Positions 8,591 through 16,953 of a stretch of 64,000 nt of DNA are shown here, piece after piece. The stretch is from NCBI RefSeq assembly GCF_003363015.1, contig NZ_QRAP01000003.1, positions 310,001-374,000 on the forward strand, written 5' to 3'. This stretch comes from Enterobacillus tribolii (GTDB lineage Bacteria > Pseudomonadota > Gammaproteobacteria > Enterobacterales > Enterobacteriaceae). Position numbers and translations under genes: made by a program. Under the pieces are notes generated by a model. The model was not told the DNA's origin, searched no databases, and saw only the letters and a program-made list of their open reading frames with translations. Positions within the stretch are counted from its first letter, which is position 1, and each line of letters opens with the position of its first letter.

Positions 8591-8751
8591 GAAATAAAAG
8601 GAGTTTTTTTAGCGCAAAAATGTCCGGAAATAATAAGAAGAAATAACTAAATAAATATTTAAAAGCCTCACTATTTATTAAGCAATATTTTTATTTATCT
8701 AAGTAACCACTGAAACTGAAGGAGGGATGTTTCTTAATTCAGGTAAGTCAC
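8409..8751. other. AT-rich gap between microcin and sulfatase-maturase genes
   Basis: About 340 bases, much more AT-rich than the surroundings, with no conventional ATG-started gene. It must hold the microcin promoter on the minus strand and contains the candidate immunity frame described separately. The composition break suggests the microcin unit was joined to the yid cluster by transfer. Confidence 0.6.
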
Positions 8752-9864
8752 TCAACCAAACATCGCCATGATTTCCGCTGGCGAACGCTGGTTTTTCAAT
8801 AAATTCCGCATTGTTTTCATATAAGGCGCGCAGTGGGTAAAGAAGTCGCGATACCCGGCACACAGCACGCTTTTGCCATCCGGCGTCCGGTGCTTCGGGC
8901 AGTCGCCATGGCAAAAACGCAGCACGGAACACCCCTGGCAGGAAAGCGGGAGCGCCGCGCGTTTATGTTCGGCAAACGCCGATACCGCCGCCGAGCGGTT
9001 CAGCGCAGAAATTGTCGTTTGATGCACGTTGCCCAATAAATATTGCGGGTACACATAGTGATCGCACTGATACAGATCACCATTGGCTTCAAGTGCAAAA
9101 GCATGACCGCACGTTTCACTGAAGACGCACATCTGCGCCGGGTAGCCGCACCATACCCCGAGTACCGAATCGAAAATTTGCACGAAAACCCGGCCGACAT
9201 CCTGCCGAACCCAGCGTTGAAACACGCGGCAAAGAAACGCCCCCCAGGCCTCTCCCGTCACGGAATCAATACGCAGTTGCCCCCGGTCGTCTTGTTCCAC
9301 CAGCGGAATGAACTGAATGAACGGCGTGCCGAGACGCTTCAGGTAATCATAAAGCGCCTCCGGCTCCCGGCAATTATGCGCGTTGACCACCACCAGCAGG
9401 TTGAAATCGATACGCTGCGCCTTCAGGCGCGCGATCGCTCCGACAACCCGGTGATGGGTCGGCTTACCGCTGCGCGTCACACGGTAGTGATCGTGCGCAG
9501 CCGCCGGGCCATCCAGCGAGAGACCGACCAACCAGCCATGCTGTTGCAGAAAGTCACACCACGCATCGTCAAGCAGCGTGCCGTTGGTTTGCAATGTGTT
9601 CTGAATGCGTTTCCCGGCCGCATGGCGCTGCTGGAACTGTATTGCGCGGCGAAAGAAGGCCAGCCCGGCCAGCGTCGGTTCGCCGCCCTGCCAGGCAAAC
9701 TCCACCACGTCGCCCGGTTGGGCGGCGATGTGCTGGCGCACGAACGCTTCCAGCGTCGCGTCATCCATCAGGGTATGGCGGGGTTTTTCCAGATAAAAAC
9801 AGTAGCGGCATGCCAAATTGCAGCGTGAACCGGCAGGCTTGGCCATCACATGGCAGCCGGTCAT
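8752..9864 (-). CDS. yidF: anaerobic sulfatase-maturing radical SAM enzyme
   Basis: Converts the active-site Cys (or Ser) of a sulfatase to C-alpha-formylglycine with S-adenosylmethionine and iron-sulfur clusters. The 370-residue protein has the radical SAM triad C15-NLA-C19-RY-C22, the SAM-binding WQGGEPTL motif, and a Cys-rich SPASM-type C-terminus (CQGCSVLRFCHGDCPKHR and further Cys). The start at 9864 overlaps the stop of yidG by 4 bases (ATGA) and is preferred over the longer frame to 9933. The Cys-type sulfatase yidJ in the same operon is the obvious substrate. The yidF symbol follows the E. coli cluster; the K-12 protein is much shorter. Confidence 0.88.
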   Translation of the reverse strand: MTGCHVMAKPAGSRCNLACRYCFYLEKPRHTLMDDATLEAFVRQHIAAQPGDVVEFAWQGGEPTLAGLAFFRRAIQFQQRHAAGKRIQNTLQTNGTLLDDAWCDFLQQHGWLVGLSLDGPAAAHDHYRVTRSGKPTHHRVVGAIARLKAQRIDFNLLVVVNAHNCREPEALYDYLKRLGTPFIQFIPLVEQDDRGQLRIDSVTGEAWGAFLCRVFQRWVRQDVGRVFVQIFDSVLGVWCGYPAQMCVFSETCGHAFALEANGDLYQCDHYVYPQYLLGNVHQTTISALNRSAAVSAFAEHKRAALPLSCQGCSVLRFCHGDCPKHRTPDGKSVLCAGYRDFFTHCAPYMKTMRNLLKNQRSPAEIMAMFG

Positions 9865-10223
9865 GATGCGTTTCCCGTAAGCTGCAACAAACGCCAAAAG
9901 TGCGAAGCGGCGAACAGCGCCGCCAGCGTACAAACCGCCAGCGCGATCAGCAGCTTGCTCACCACTGAGCGCGGCAGGGAAAAGTCGCTGACGGCGATAT
10001 CCATCAGGTTACGCCGGCGCACATAGCTCAGCGTGACGCCGGCAATCAACGCAACTACCGCCAGCGACGGCAACAGCAACTCGCCCGCCCGGTCCCAGGC
10101 ATGGCGCGACGCAAACGCCAGCAGCGTTCCATACCCCAGCAACGTCCGCAACCAGGCCAACGAGGTCCGTTCCGGTTGCAGGCCGGGGTCGGCCATACGA
10201 CGCGCCCGGCGGCTATCCGGCAT
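9861..10223 (-). CDS. yidG: DUF202 inner-membrane protein YidG
   Basis: A 120-residue protein with three predicted membrane helices and the DUF202 start (MPDSRRARRMADPGLQPERTSLAWLRT), matching E. coli YidG in length and N-terminus. The function is unknown. It overlaps yidH by 11 bases and yidF by 4, so the three genes are translationally coupled in the sulfatase operon. Confidence 0.92.
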   Translation of the reverse strand: MPDSRRARRMADPGLQPERTSLAWLRTLLGYGTLLAFASRHAWDRAGELLLPSLAVVALIAGVTLSYVRRRNLMDIAVSDFSLPRSVVSKLLIALAVCTLAALFAASHFWRLLQLTGNAS

Positions 10224-10560
10224 ACAACACCATCCCGATAACCGCCGCCGCGACCAACGCCATTGTCAGGCTGATGAACAATAATCCGCGCGTATAGGGC
10301 AGGTCTTGCTTCAGTCGCATCGCCCGCTCGTTACGCAGCCAGCGCAGATAACCCCCCAGCGCCAGCAGACCCGCCAACAGGCACAACAGCAGGGCCAGCA
10401 CCTCGCGGATAACCGGCGTCGCCAGATTCGGCGCCAGCTGATCCAGCCCGACGCCGGCCGCCAGAAAGCCCAGCGCGGTGCGGATCCAGGCCAAAAACGT
10501 GCGCTCATTCGCCAACGAGAAGCGGTAATCGGGGGCTTCCCCTACACGGGATATTTTCAT
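10213..10560 (-). CDS. yidH: DUF202 inner-membrane protein YidH
   Basis: A 115-residue DUF202 protein with three membrane helices, starting MKISRVGEAPDYRFSLANER, almost identical to the E. coli YidH N-terminus. ATG at 10560 gives the family length; the frame extends 14 codons further. It follows the sulfatase gene by 16 bases. E. coli has yidI between yidH and yidJ, but no such gene is present here. The function is unknown. Confidence 0.92.
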   Translation of the reverse strand: MKISRVGEAPDYRFSLANERTFLAWIRTALGFLAAGVGLDQLAPNLATPVIREVLALLLCLLAGLLALGGYLRWLRNERAMRLKQDLPYTRGLLFISLTMALVAAAVIGMVLYAG

Positions 10561-10576
10561 TATTTTTCTCTGACCA

Positions 10577-12076
10577 TCAGAACTTCTGCTTTTTCTCTTC
10601 AACCTTCACGCCGTGGGTCGGCAAACCGGTGTCATAGTCACGCACCACCGGCGAATAGTCGTCCTCCGGACGCGGGCGGAATGCCCCCATCCAGCGGGGC
10701 TGCGCCTGCGGACGCCACGGGCGGCACGACCACTGATACGTACGGAAAGGATCGCGGATATGGTCCATGTAGTCCAGCAGCGCATCATGCATCGCGTCAC
10801 GTTCGGCGGCGTAGCGCGGGTCGTCAATCAGATTGCGCAGCTCAGCCGGATCTTCATGGCGGTCATAAAGCTCGTCGCTGGTAAACAGGTTAAGCACCAG
10901 CTTAAAGCGATCCGTCACCCAACAACGTACCGGAATAAAGCCGCCAAAACTGTCATGCTCGATTTCATAACGGTTGAACTCCACCATCACGCCGCGATCG
11001 TCTGAGGCGCTGAGGATATCCCCGCCCGGCAAAATATCCGGCTGATGAATACCGGCCAGCTTCATCATGGTCGGCAGCACGTCAACATGACTGACCGGCG
11101 CGTCAACCTGCTCAGGCTTCGCCTGACCGAGCGGCGGGCGGAAAATCAGCGGAATGCGGGTAATGTCGTCATACATTGCCGCCCCCTTGCTGATCAACCG
11201 GTGCGCGCCCATCATTTCACCGTGATCGGAGGTATAAATCACCCAGGTATTCGCCTGCTGTTCCGGCGTTAACGCCGCAACCACCCGGCCAATCTGGTCA
11301 TCGACGAAGTCATTGCAGGCAAAATAGAGCGGATGGTGATAAAGCCCGTCCTCCCCAACCGGCGAGGGCATCGCCTCCGCCCACAGGCGGTGATGAACCG
11401 GCTTACCGCTCAGATCATCATGCGCCTTCGCGCCCAGGTCGTAATAAAAATCCTGATACTTTTCAAGATACTCCGGCGGACAGGTAAAAGGATGGTGCGG
11501 CTCGTCATACGACACCACCATCAGGAAAGGCTCTTGCGCCCGCTCCGGACGATGCAGGAAGTCGATGGCCCGGTTACTGATCCGGTGCGCCCAGGTAAAG
11601 GTTTCGTCGATCTGGTTTGCGCGCAAATCCTCTACGCTGTTCAGGCCATTGCGCCACAGGCCGATCTCACTCTCATCCAGCTCCGCCAGATAGTTGGCGC
11701 CGTCATACCAGAACTCCGCATCCCACTCCGGCGGGCAGACGCCGGTGCCGAAGTAGTCATGTCCGTCAAGGTGCCACTTCCCGATATAGCAGGTGTGATA
11801 ACCGGCATCGCGGAAGTAACGCCCCATGGTGGAGATGTTTTTGCCCGGCGCTACGTTATTGGTCCAGGGGCCGGACTGGTTGGAATAGATGCCGGTAAAC
11901 AACCCGGCCCGCGCCGGCGTACAGACCGGCGCACAGGTATAAGCGGAGTTAAAACGCACCCCTTCCCCGGCCAGTTCGTCAATATGGCGGGTATTCAGCG
12001 GTTTCCCGCTGTAACACCCCACCATATTCGTCGCCTGGGTGTCGGTCATGATCAGCAGAAAGTTAGGACGTGTCAT
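10577..12076 (-). CDS. yidJ: Cys-type sulfatase YidJ
   Basis: Alkaline-phosphatase-superfamily sulfatase of 499 residues. The sulfatase signature C52-T-P-A-R56 gives a Cys-type enzyme whose Cys52 must become formylglycine. Metal-site motifs include MTDTQ near residue 10-14, IGKWHLDG near 98-105 and YTSDHGEMMGAH. There is no signal peptide, so it is probably cytoplasmic and acts on an imported organosulfate; the natural substrate is unknown. The start codon overlaps the yidK stop (TAATG). Import by YidK, hydrolysis by YidJ and activation by YidF form a plausible organosulfate-use pathway. Confidence 0.93.
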   Translation of the reverse strand: MTRPNFLLIMTDTQATNMVGCYSGKPLNTRHIDELAGEGVRFNSAYTCAPVCTPARAGLFTGIYSNQSGPWTNNVAPGKNISTMGRYFRDAGYHTCYIGKWHLDGHDYFGTGVCPPEWDAEFWYDGANYLAELDESEIGLWRNGLNSVEDLRANQIDETFTWAHRISNRAIDFLHRPERAQEPFLMVVSYDEPHHPFTCPPEYLEKYQDFYYDLGAKAHDDLSGKPVHHRLWAEAMPSPVGEDGLYHHPLYFACNDFVDDQIGRVVAALTPEQQANTWVIYTSDHGEMMGAHRLISKGAAMYDDITRIPLIFRPPLGQAKPEQVDAPVSHVDVLPTMMKLAGIHQPDILPGGDILSASDDRGVMVEFNRYEIEHDSFGGFIPVRCWVTDRFKLVLNLFTSDELYDRHEDPAELRNLIDDPRYAAERDAMHDALLDYMDHIRDPFRTYQWSCRPWRPQAQPRWMGAFRPRPEDDYSPVVRDYDTGLPTHGVKVEEKKQKF

Positions 12077-13788
12077 TATCTCTCCTCAACGTCGGAAGCA
12101 TAGGTAACCGATGCGGCGCGGCGCTCGCGCCAGCCGCTGTAAATCAGGTAAATCACCACGGCGGCCACGATCAGGTAACACACCGCCGCCACCAGGCCGG
12201 TAGCGTAACCACCGAACTGCGCCAGCCCGGCATACACGCCGATCATGGCGAACAGCACGCCGACGGACGCGATTTTCGCGTTACGCCAGGGGTTCATATC
12301 CACGGCGAAGGCGTCCTGGAAGCGGAACGGCGTCTCACGCGGTTTCAGCCAGCCGATGGTCAGCATCACGACCACGTTGATGCAGAACGTGAAGAACAGG
12401 ACGTAGAGAAAATGGAAGTCGAAATCCACCAGGTAGTTGATCACGATGTAGCTGCAAATGCCGAACAGCAGCGCCGCTTTGGCCGCCATCGCCGGAATGC
12501 GCGGGAAGAAGAAGCCCATAATAACGATGGTCACCAGCGGAACGTTGTAAATACCGTTCAACTGTTTCATCCAGGAATAAAGCCCCTGCGGCGCGTTGGC
12601 GATCCACGGCGCCACCAGCACGGAGATCAATGCCAGCCCCAGCCCGAACCAACGCCCCACGCGCACCAGCTTCTGTGAGTCCGCCTTTTGGTTAATCAGA
12701 CGGTTGTAAATCCCGAGGCTGAACAAAGTACTGGCGCTGTTCAGGAAGCCATTAAAGGTACTGATGATGGCCCCGAACAGTACCGCGCCGAAGAAGCCGA
12801 CCAGCGGCGTAGGCATCACGGTGTTCACCAGCGTCGGGTAAGCCATGTCGGCCTTCGGCAAATCCTGGAACAGGTGGAAGGCAATCAGGCCCGGCAACAC
12901 CAGAATCAGCGGGTCCAGCATCTTCAGCACGGCGGTCAGCAACGCGCCCTTCTGCCCTTCAGACAGGCTTTTCGACGCCAGCGTACGCTGCACGATGCCC
13001 TGGTTGGTGCACCAGTAGAACGTATTCACCAGAATCAGCCCGGTCAGCGCCGCGCCGATCGGCACCGGATCGCTGCTGCCGCCGATGGAGTTCAGCTTAT
13101 CGGCATGCACGGTGGTGAGTTGCTCAACGCCGCGCAGGAAGTTGCCGCCGCCCATCGCCATCAGGCCGAAAACCGGCACCATCAGCCCGCCAATCACCAG
13201 GCCGATGCCATTAATCACGTCGGCGACGGCGATCGCCTTCAGCCCGCCCAGCACCGCATACATCATGCCGGCGAACCCCAGCAGGATCACCATCACCCAC
13301 ATCGCCGTTCCCTGCGAAATGCCCAGCGATTCGCCGACGTGGAACAGGCTGTTGAGCGCCAGCGCGCCGGAGTAAAGCACGATAGGCAGAAAACAGATGC
13401 CGGTGGCGATCAGGAAGCAGCAGTCCACCACGATGCGCGTCGTTTTGTCGTAGCGTTCTTCAATGAAATCGGGAATGGTGGCGATGCCGCGTTGCAGATA
13501 TTTCGGCAGGAAAATCAATGCCAGAAAGATCAACGGGATCGCCGAAATCACTTCCCAGGCCATAACCGACATCCCGCTGCGGTAGGCCTGCCCGCTTAAG
13601 CCCACCAGTTGTTCGGTGGACAGGTTGGTTAACATCAGCGACGCAGCAATCACCGGCGCCTTTAACGAACGCCCTGCCAGAAAGTATCCCTGTTGCGATT
13701 GCGTGTCCGTTTTACGCAGCTTCCACCAGGTAATAACCGCCACCAACAGCGTGAAAGCAAAAAAGCTCACTATTTGTTGAATATTCAT
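12076..13788 (-). CDS. yidK: sodium:solute symporter family transporter YidK
   Basis: SSS-family symporter of 570 residues with roughly 14 membrane helices. It has the FLAGRSLKAPVIAASLMLTNLSTEQLVGLSGQAYRSG N-terminal region in which the family's sodium and sugar sites lie. It begins the operon yidK-yidJ-yidH-yidG-yidF and is divergent from the AraC regulator yidL. Context suggests import of a sulfated sugar or related compound; the substrate is not known. Confidence 0.92.
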   Translation of the reverse strand: MNIQQIVSFFAFTLLVAVITWWKLRKTDTQSQQGYFLAGRSLKAPVIAASLMLTNLSTEQLVGLSGQAYRSGMSVMAWEVISAIPLIFLALIFLPKYLQRGIATIPDFIEERYDKTTRIVVDCCFLIATGICFLPIVLYSGALALNSLFHVGESLGISQGTAMWVMVILLGFAGMMYAVLGGLKAIAVADVINGIGLVIGGLMVPVFGLMAMGGGNFLRGVEQLTTVHADKLNSIGGSSDPVPIGAALTGLILVNTFYWCTNQGIVQRTLASKSLSEGQKGALLTAVLKMLDPLILVLPGLIAFHLFQDLPKADMAYPTLVNTVMPTPLVGFFGAVLFGAIISTFNGFLNSASTLFSLGIYNRLINQKADSQKLVRVGRWFGLGLALISVLVAPWIANAPQGLYSWMKQLNGIYNVPLVTIVIMGFFFPRIPAMAAKAALLFGICSYIVINYLVDFDFHFLYVLFFTFCINVVVMLTIGWLKPRETPFRFQDAFAVDMNPWRNAKIASVGVLFAMIGVYAGLAQFGGYATGLVAAVCYLIVAAVVIYLIYSGWRERRAASVTYASDVEER

Positions 13789-13967
13789 CTCATTGCCCTT
13801 TTTATCATTATGCTCCGCGGCAATAGGGGTACAGAAGGTATTAATCCGGAATGGAGCGCAGGCTTGTTTGAAATCCCAAAATGCACGTGTCGTTTTCCCG
13901 GTGAGATAAATTTCTGGTAACGTCTCTTTTCCGGGACAGCTGCATCATTCTCCGCCGGGGAAAGTAA

Positions 13968-14828
13968 ATGAATGGAAAAAGTGTTATTTCGCATGTAAAA
14001 AACGAAACTACCTACAATATTCCGCTGGTTCTTGACGAAAATGTGATCTCAAGCGGCATCACGCTAATCTCGCTGTGGCACACGCTGGCGGATGAAAGCT
14101 ATCGGGTATTCTGGCCCCGGGATAAAAAGAAACCGCTGATCGCCAGTTCCTGGGTAGTGGTTTATACCGTTCAGGGCGGCGGTAAAATGTTATTAAAGGA
14201 TAAGTCCGAAATTACCCTGAACGGGAATTGCGTCATATTTTTAAAACCAACGGATATTGTTTCTTATCATTGTGAGGGATTGATTTGGGAACAATATTGG
14301 ATGGAGTTTATTCCCACCGGCGCGATGGAAATTCCGTTATCCCAGATGGCGGTTATTCACAACGGCGATCTTTTCAATAAAGAGCTGGCTGACGTAGAAA
14401 CGCTGATTTGCAGTAAAGAGCCACTGGAAAATAATCTGGCGGTGGCGTTTCTGGCAAAGATGATTTATCAGTGGATCTGTCTCATCGGACAAAATGGCTC
14501 CAGGGCACGGCAGCTGATTCAGATTGAAAAGCTGCTTTCCGCCATTCACGCCGATCTGCAACGCCGCTGGACCGTCGCGGAAATGGCGCAACAGATGCAG
14601 TGCAGCGAGCAGTATCTGCGCCGCCTGTTTTTGCGTTATACCGGAAAGTCACCGAAGGAATATTACCTGGACGCCCGCCTGGAGCTGGCGCAGTCGCTGC
14701 TGCGACAGGAGCGCCACAGCGTCAGCCAGGTTGCCGATATGCTGAATTTTTTCGATATTTTCCATTTCAGTAAAGCGTTCAAGCAGAAATTCGGCTATTC
14801 ACCCTCATCATTAATCACGAAGCGGTAG
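13968..14828 (+). CDS. yidL: AraC-family regulator YidL
   Basis: A 286-residue protein with an N-terminal cupin-like sensing domain (about 1-170) and a C-terminal double helix-turn-helix (about 190-286; WTVAEMAQQMQCSEQYLRRLFLRYTGKSPKEYYLDARLELA, then VADMLNFFDIFHFSKAFKQKFGYSPS). It is transcribed away from yidK across a 179-base gap, which marks it as the likely activator of the sulfatase operon. The sensing domain is AT-richer than the DNA-binding domain. Confidence 0.9.
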   Translation: MNGKSVISHVKNETTYNIPLVLDENVISSGITLISLWHTLADESYRVFWPRDKKKPLIASSWVVVYTVQGGGKMLLKDKSEITLNGNCVIFLKPTDIVSYHCEGLIWEQYWMEFIPTGAMEIPLSQMAVIHNGDLFNKELADVETLICSKEPLENNLAVAFLAKMIYQWICLIGQNGSRARQLIQIEKLLSAIHADLQRRWTVAEMAQQMQCSEQYLRRLFLRYTGKSPKEYYLDARLELAQSLLRQERHSVSQVADMLNFFDIFHFSKAFKQKFGYSPSSLITKR

Positions 14829-14941
14829 CGCATTTGTTGCAATGACGGAAAAATCGCGCCCAGGTCTGTGCAACGGACCGTAGCGCCCGTCCGTTTCTTC
14901 GCTTCATAATGCGGCAGGGCATTATTACGGGAGAATCATTT

Positions 14942-15778
14942 ATGCAAACCGTCACGCTGGCAGGGCAGGAAGTACCGGCAATCGGCATGGGAAGCTGGCA
15001 TCTCGGAGTGGGGCGCCGCTCCGGGCAGGAGGAAATCGCGGCATTACAGGCCGGGCTGGATGCCGGGCTGAAGCTGATCGACACGGCGGAAATGTACGGC
15101 GACGGCACCTCCGAAACGTTGATCGGTCAGGCTATCCGCAGGCGGCGCGATGCGGTGTTTCTGGTGTCTAAAGTCTATCCGTTCCACGCCGGCGGGAAAG
15201 CGCTGGAGCAAGCCTGCAATGCTTCGCTGGCCCGTCTGGGCGTGGAATACCTGGATCTCTACCTGTTGCACTGGCCGGGCTCCGTTCCGCTGGAAGAGAC
15301 GCTGGCCGGCTTCGAACGGCTGCAATCCGCGGGAAAAATCCGCGCCTGGGGAATTTCCAACTTCGACACCGACGAAATGGAAACGGTGCTGGCGCTGAAG
15401 GGTGGCGAGCAATGCGCCACCAATCAGGTGCTCTATCACCCCGCCAGCCGGGGAATCGAATACGATTTGCTGCCGGCCTGCCGGCGCCATCACATGCCGG
15501 TGATGGCCTATGCGCCGCTGGGCAGCGGTAACCGGTTGCTGAAACATCCGCTGCTGACGGAAATCGGCGATGCCTGCGGCGTTTCCGCGGCAACGGTGGC
15601 GCTGGCCTGGGCGATTCGCAGGCAGGGAGAGGTGATTGCGATTCCGGAATCCGGAGACGTGAAGCATACGCTGGCGAACGCGGCGGCCTGCCGGTTGACG
15701 CTGGACGAGCAGATGCTGGCGCAGATTGACCGGGCATTTCCGGCCCCGGCGAGAAAGATGCCGCTGGATATCCTGTGA
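14942..15778 (+). CDS. aldo/keto reductase (YeaE-like)
   Basis: NADPH-dependent aldo/keto reductase of 278 residues with the catalytic tetrad Asp47, Tyr52 (LIDTAEMYGDG), Lys77 (VSKVYP) and His110 (LLHWPG). Cofactor-binding residues lie near the C-terminal IAIPESGDVKH. It resembles E. coli YeaE, a methylglyoxal reductase, through NQVLYHPASRGIEYDLLP; orthology is not certain. ATG at 14942 has a GGAG site upstream. It appears to be a single-gene unit, convergent with xdhC. Confidence 0.88.
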   Translation: MQTVTLAGQEVPAIGMGSWHLGVGRRSGQEEIAALQAGLDAGLKLIDTAEMYGDGTSETLIGQAIRRRRDAVFLVSKVYPFHAGGKALEQACNASLARLGVEYLDLYLLHWPGSVPLEETLAGFERLQSAGKIRAWGISNFDTDEMETVLALKGGEQCATNQVLYHPASRGIEYDLLPACRRHHMPVMAYAPLGSGNRLLKHPLLTEIGDACGVSAATVALAWAIRRQGEVIAIPESGDVKHTLANAAACRLTLDEQMLAQIDRAFPAPARKMPLDIL

Positions 15779-15810
15779 GGAGGCGGGACGGGTTTCCGCC
15801 GCGCAAATTC

Positions 15811-16848
15811 TCAGGCAGCCGGATGCTGCATAGCGTAGCGATCCCCCCCGATCGCTGACCAGCGCATTTCCGCATGCGTGGCCGGTCTGTTTTTGTGTTT
15901 GATGATGTCAGCCATTACGGATAACGCGATTTCCGCCGGCGTTTTGCTGCCGATATCCAGGCCGATCGGCGCATGGATGCGGGTCAGTTCTTCCTCACCG
16001 AATTCCGCGATGCGCACCAACCGTTCGCGCCGGCGGGCGCTGTTGGATTCGGACCCCATCGCACCGATGTAAAACGCCGGAGTGTGTACGGCTTCCATCA
16101 GGGTCAGATCATCCATGCGGGCGTCATGGGTCAGGGCGACGATGGCGGTGCGGTTGTGGCAGCCTTCCTTTTCCAGGTAGTCGGCCGGGAACGCAGGGAT
16201 AACGCGGACATTTTCCGCCACGACCATCTGCCGCCGCACCTCTTCGCGCGGTTCGCATAAGATGACCTCAAACCCCATCGCGCTGGCAAACTGCATGCAA
16301 TACTGCGCCACGGGAGAATAGCCGGCGACGAACAGGCACGGAGAGGCCGCGATTTTTATCGCAATGTCAGGATAGCGGCAGTCAATCTGATTAAGCGAGA
16401 AGAACGGGATGGTGCTGAGCGCGCGGCAGGCGCCGGGCAGCGTGATTTCCTTGAGCAACGCCCGGTGGCCGATAAACCCGTCCAGCAACGTATTCAGATA
16501 GTCCAGGGTCGCCCTGCCCGCGGGCAAGTACTCCACCAAAATATCCAGCACGCCGCCGCAGGGCAGGCGCATATCCGGCTCGAAACCGCCGTCGCCATAA
16601 CGCACGACCTGACTTGGCGCCAGCCACATCCCCTGCGTAATCTGGCGCAGGAAGCTCTCTTCCACACAACCACCGGAGAGCGATCCGCAATAGTTGCCGT
16701 CCTGCGTGGCGGCGAGCAAAGCGCCCGGCGAACGCGGCGAAGATCCCCATGTTTTCAACACGGTACACAGCCAAACCGGCTGAAACTCCGCCCATTGCTT
16801 CGCGCTGGAAAGCACCTGAATATCCAGTGACTGCGCAGAAAAAGCCAT
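15811..16848 (-). CDS. xdhC: XdhC/CoxI family molybdenum-hydroxylase maturation protein
   Basis: A 345-residue protein with an N-terminal XdhC/CoxI domain (SSPRSPGALLA, SLSGGCVEES, RLPCGGVLDILVE) and a C-terminal Rossmann domain (LFVAGYSPVAQ, ALTHDARMDD, YIGAMGSESNSARRRERL). XdhC proteins insert the sulfurated molybdenum cofactor into xanthine-dehydrogenase-type enzymes. It is the last gene of the unit containing the Tat-exported hydroxylase, whose cofactor it probably loads before export. The 105-base gap upstream shows no gene. Confidence 0.9.
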   Translation of the reverse strand: MAFSAQSLDIQVLSSAKQWAEFQPVWLCTVLKTWGSSPRSPGALLAATQDGNYCGSLSGGCVEESFLRQITQGMWLAPSQVVRYGDGGFEPDMRLPCGGVLDILVEYLPAGRATLDYLNTLLDGFIGHRALLKEITLPGACRALSTIPFFSLNQIDCRYPDIAIKIAASPCLFVAGYSPVAQYCMQFASAMGFEVILCEPREEVRRQMVVAENVRVIPAFPADYLEKEGCHNRTAIVALTHDARMDDLTLMEAVHTPAFYIGAMGSESNSARRRERLVRIAEFGEEELTRIHAPIGLDIGSKTPAEIALSVMADIIKHKNRPATHAEMRWSAIGGDRYAMQHPAA

Positions 16849-16953
16849 AATCCCCCCGGAATAAACCCCGCAGAACTGCCCGCGACGGCTGCCCGTCCTT
16901 AATCCGCAGCCCTGAACGCGCAGGGCGGGAATGAACGCCGCCCCGCAATCGCT

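Noticed and set aside
8581-8640. Plus-strand AAGGAG followed by ATG (MSGNNKKK) upstream of the microcin as a small gene
   Set aside because: The spacing from AAGGAG to ATG is too long and the frame closes after eight codons.
8752-9864. Radical SAM enzyme next to the microcin, possibly a peptide-modifying (RiPP) enzyme
   Set aside because: Its start overlaps yidG, and it shares an operon with a Cys-type sulfatase; sequence and context fit sulfatase maturation. A terminator and an AT-rich gap separate regulatory units, and class II microcins of this leader type need no radical SAM step.
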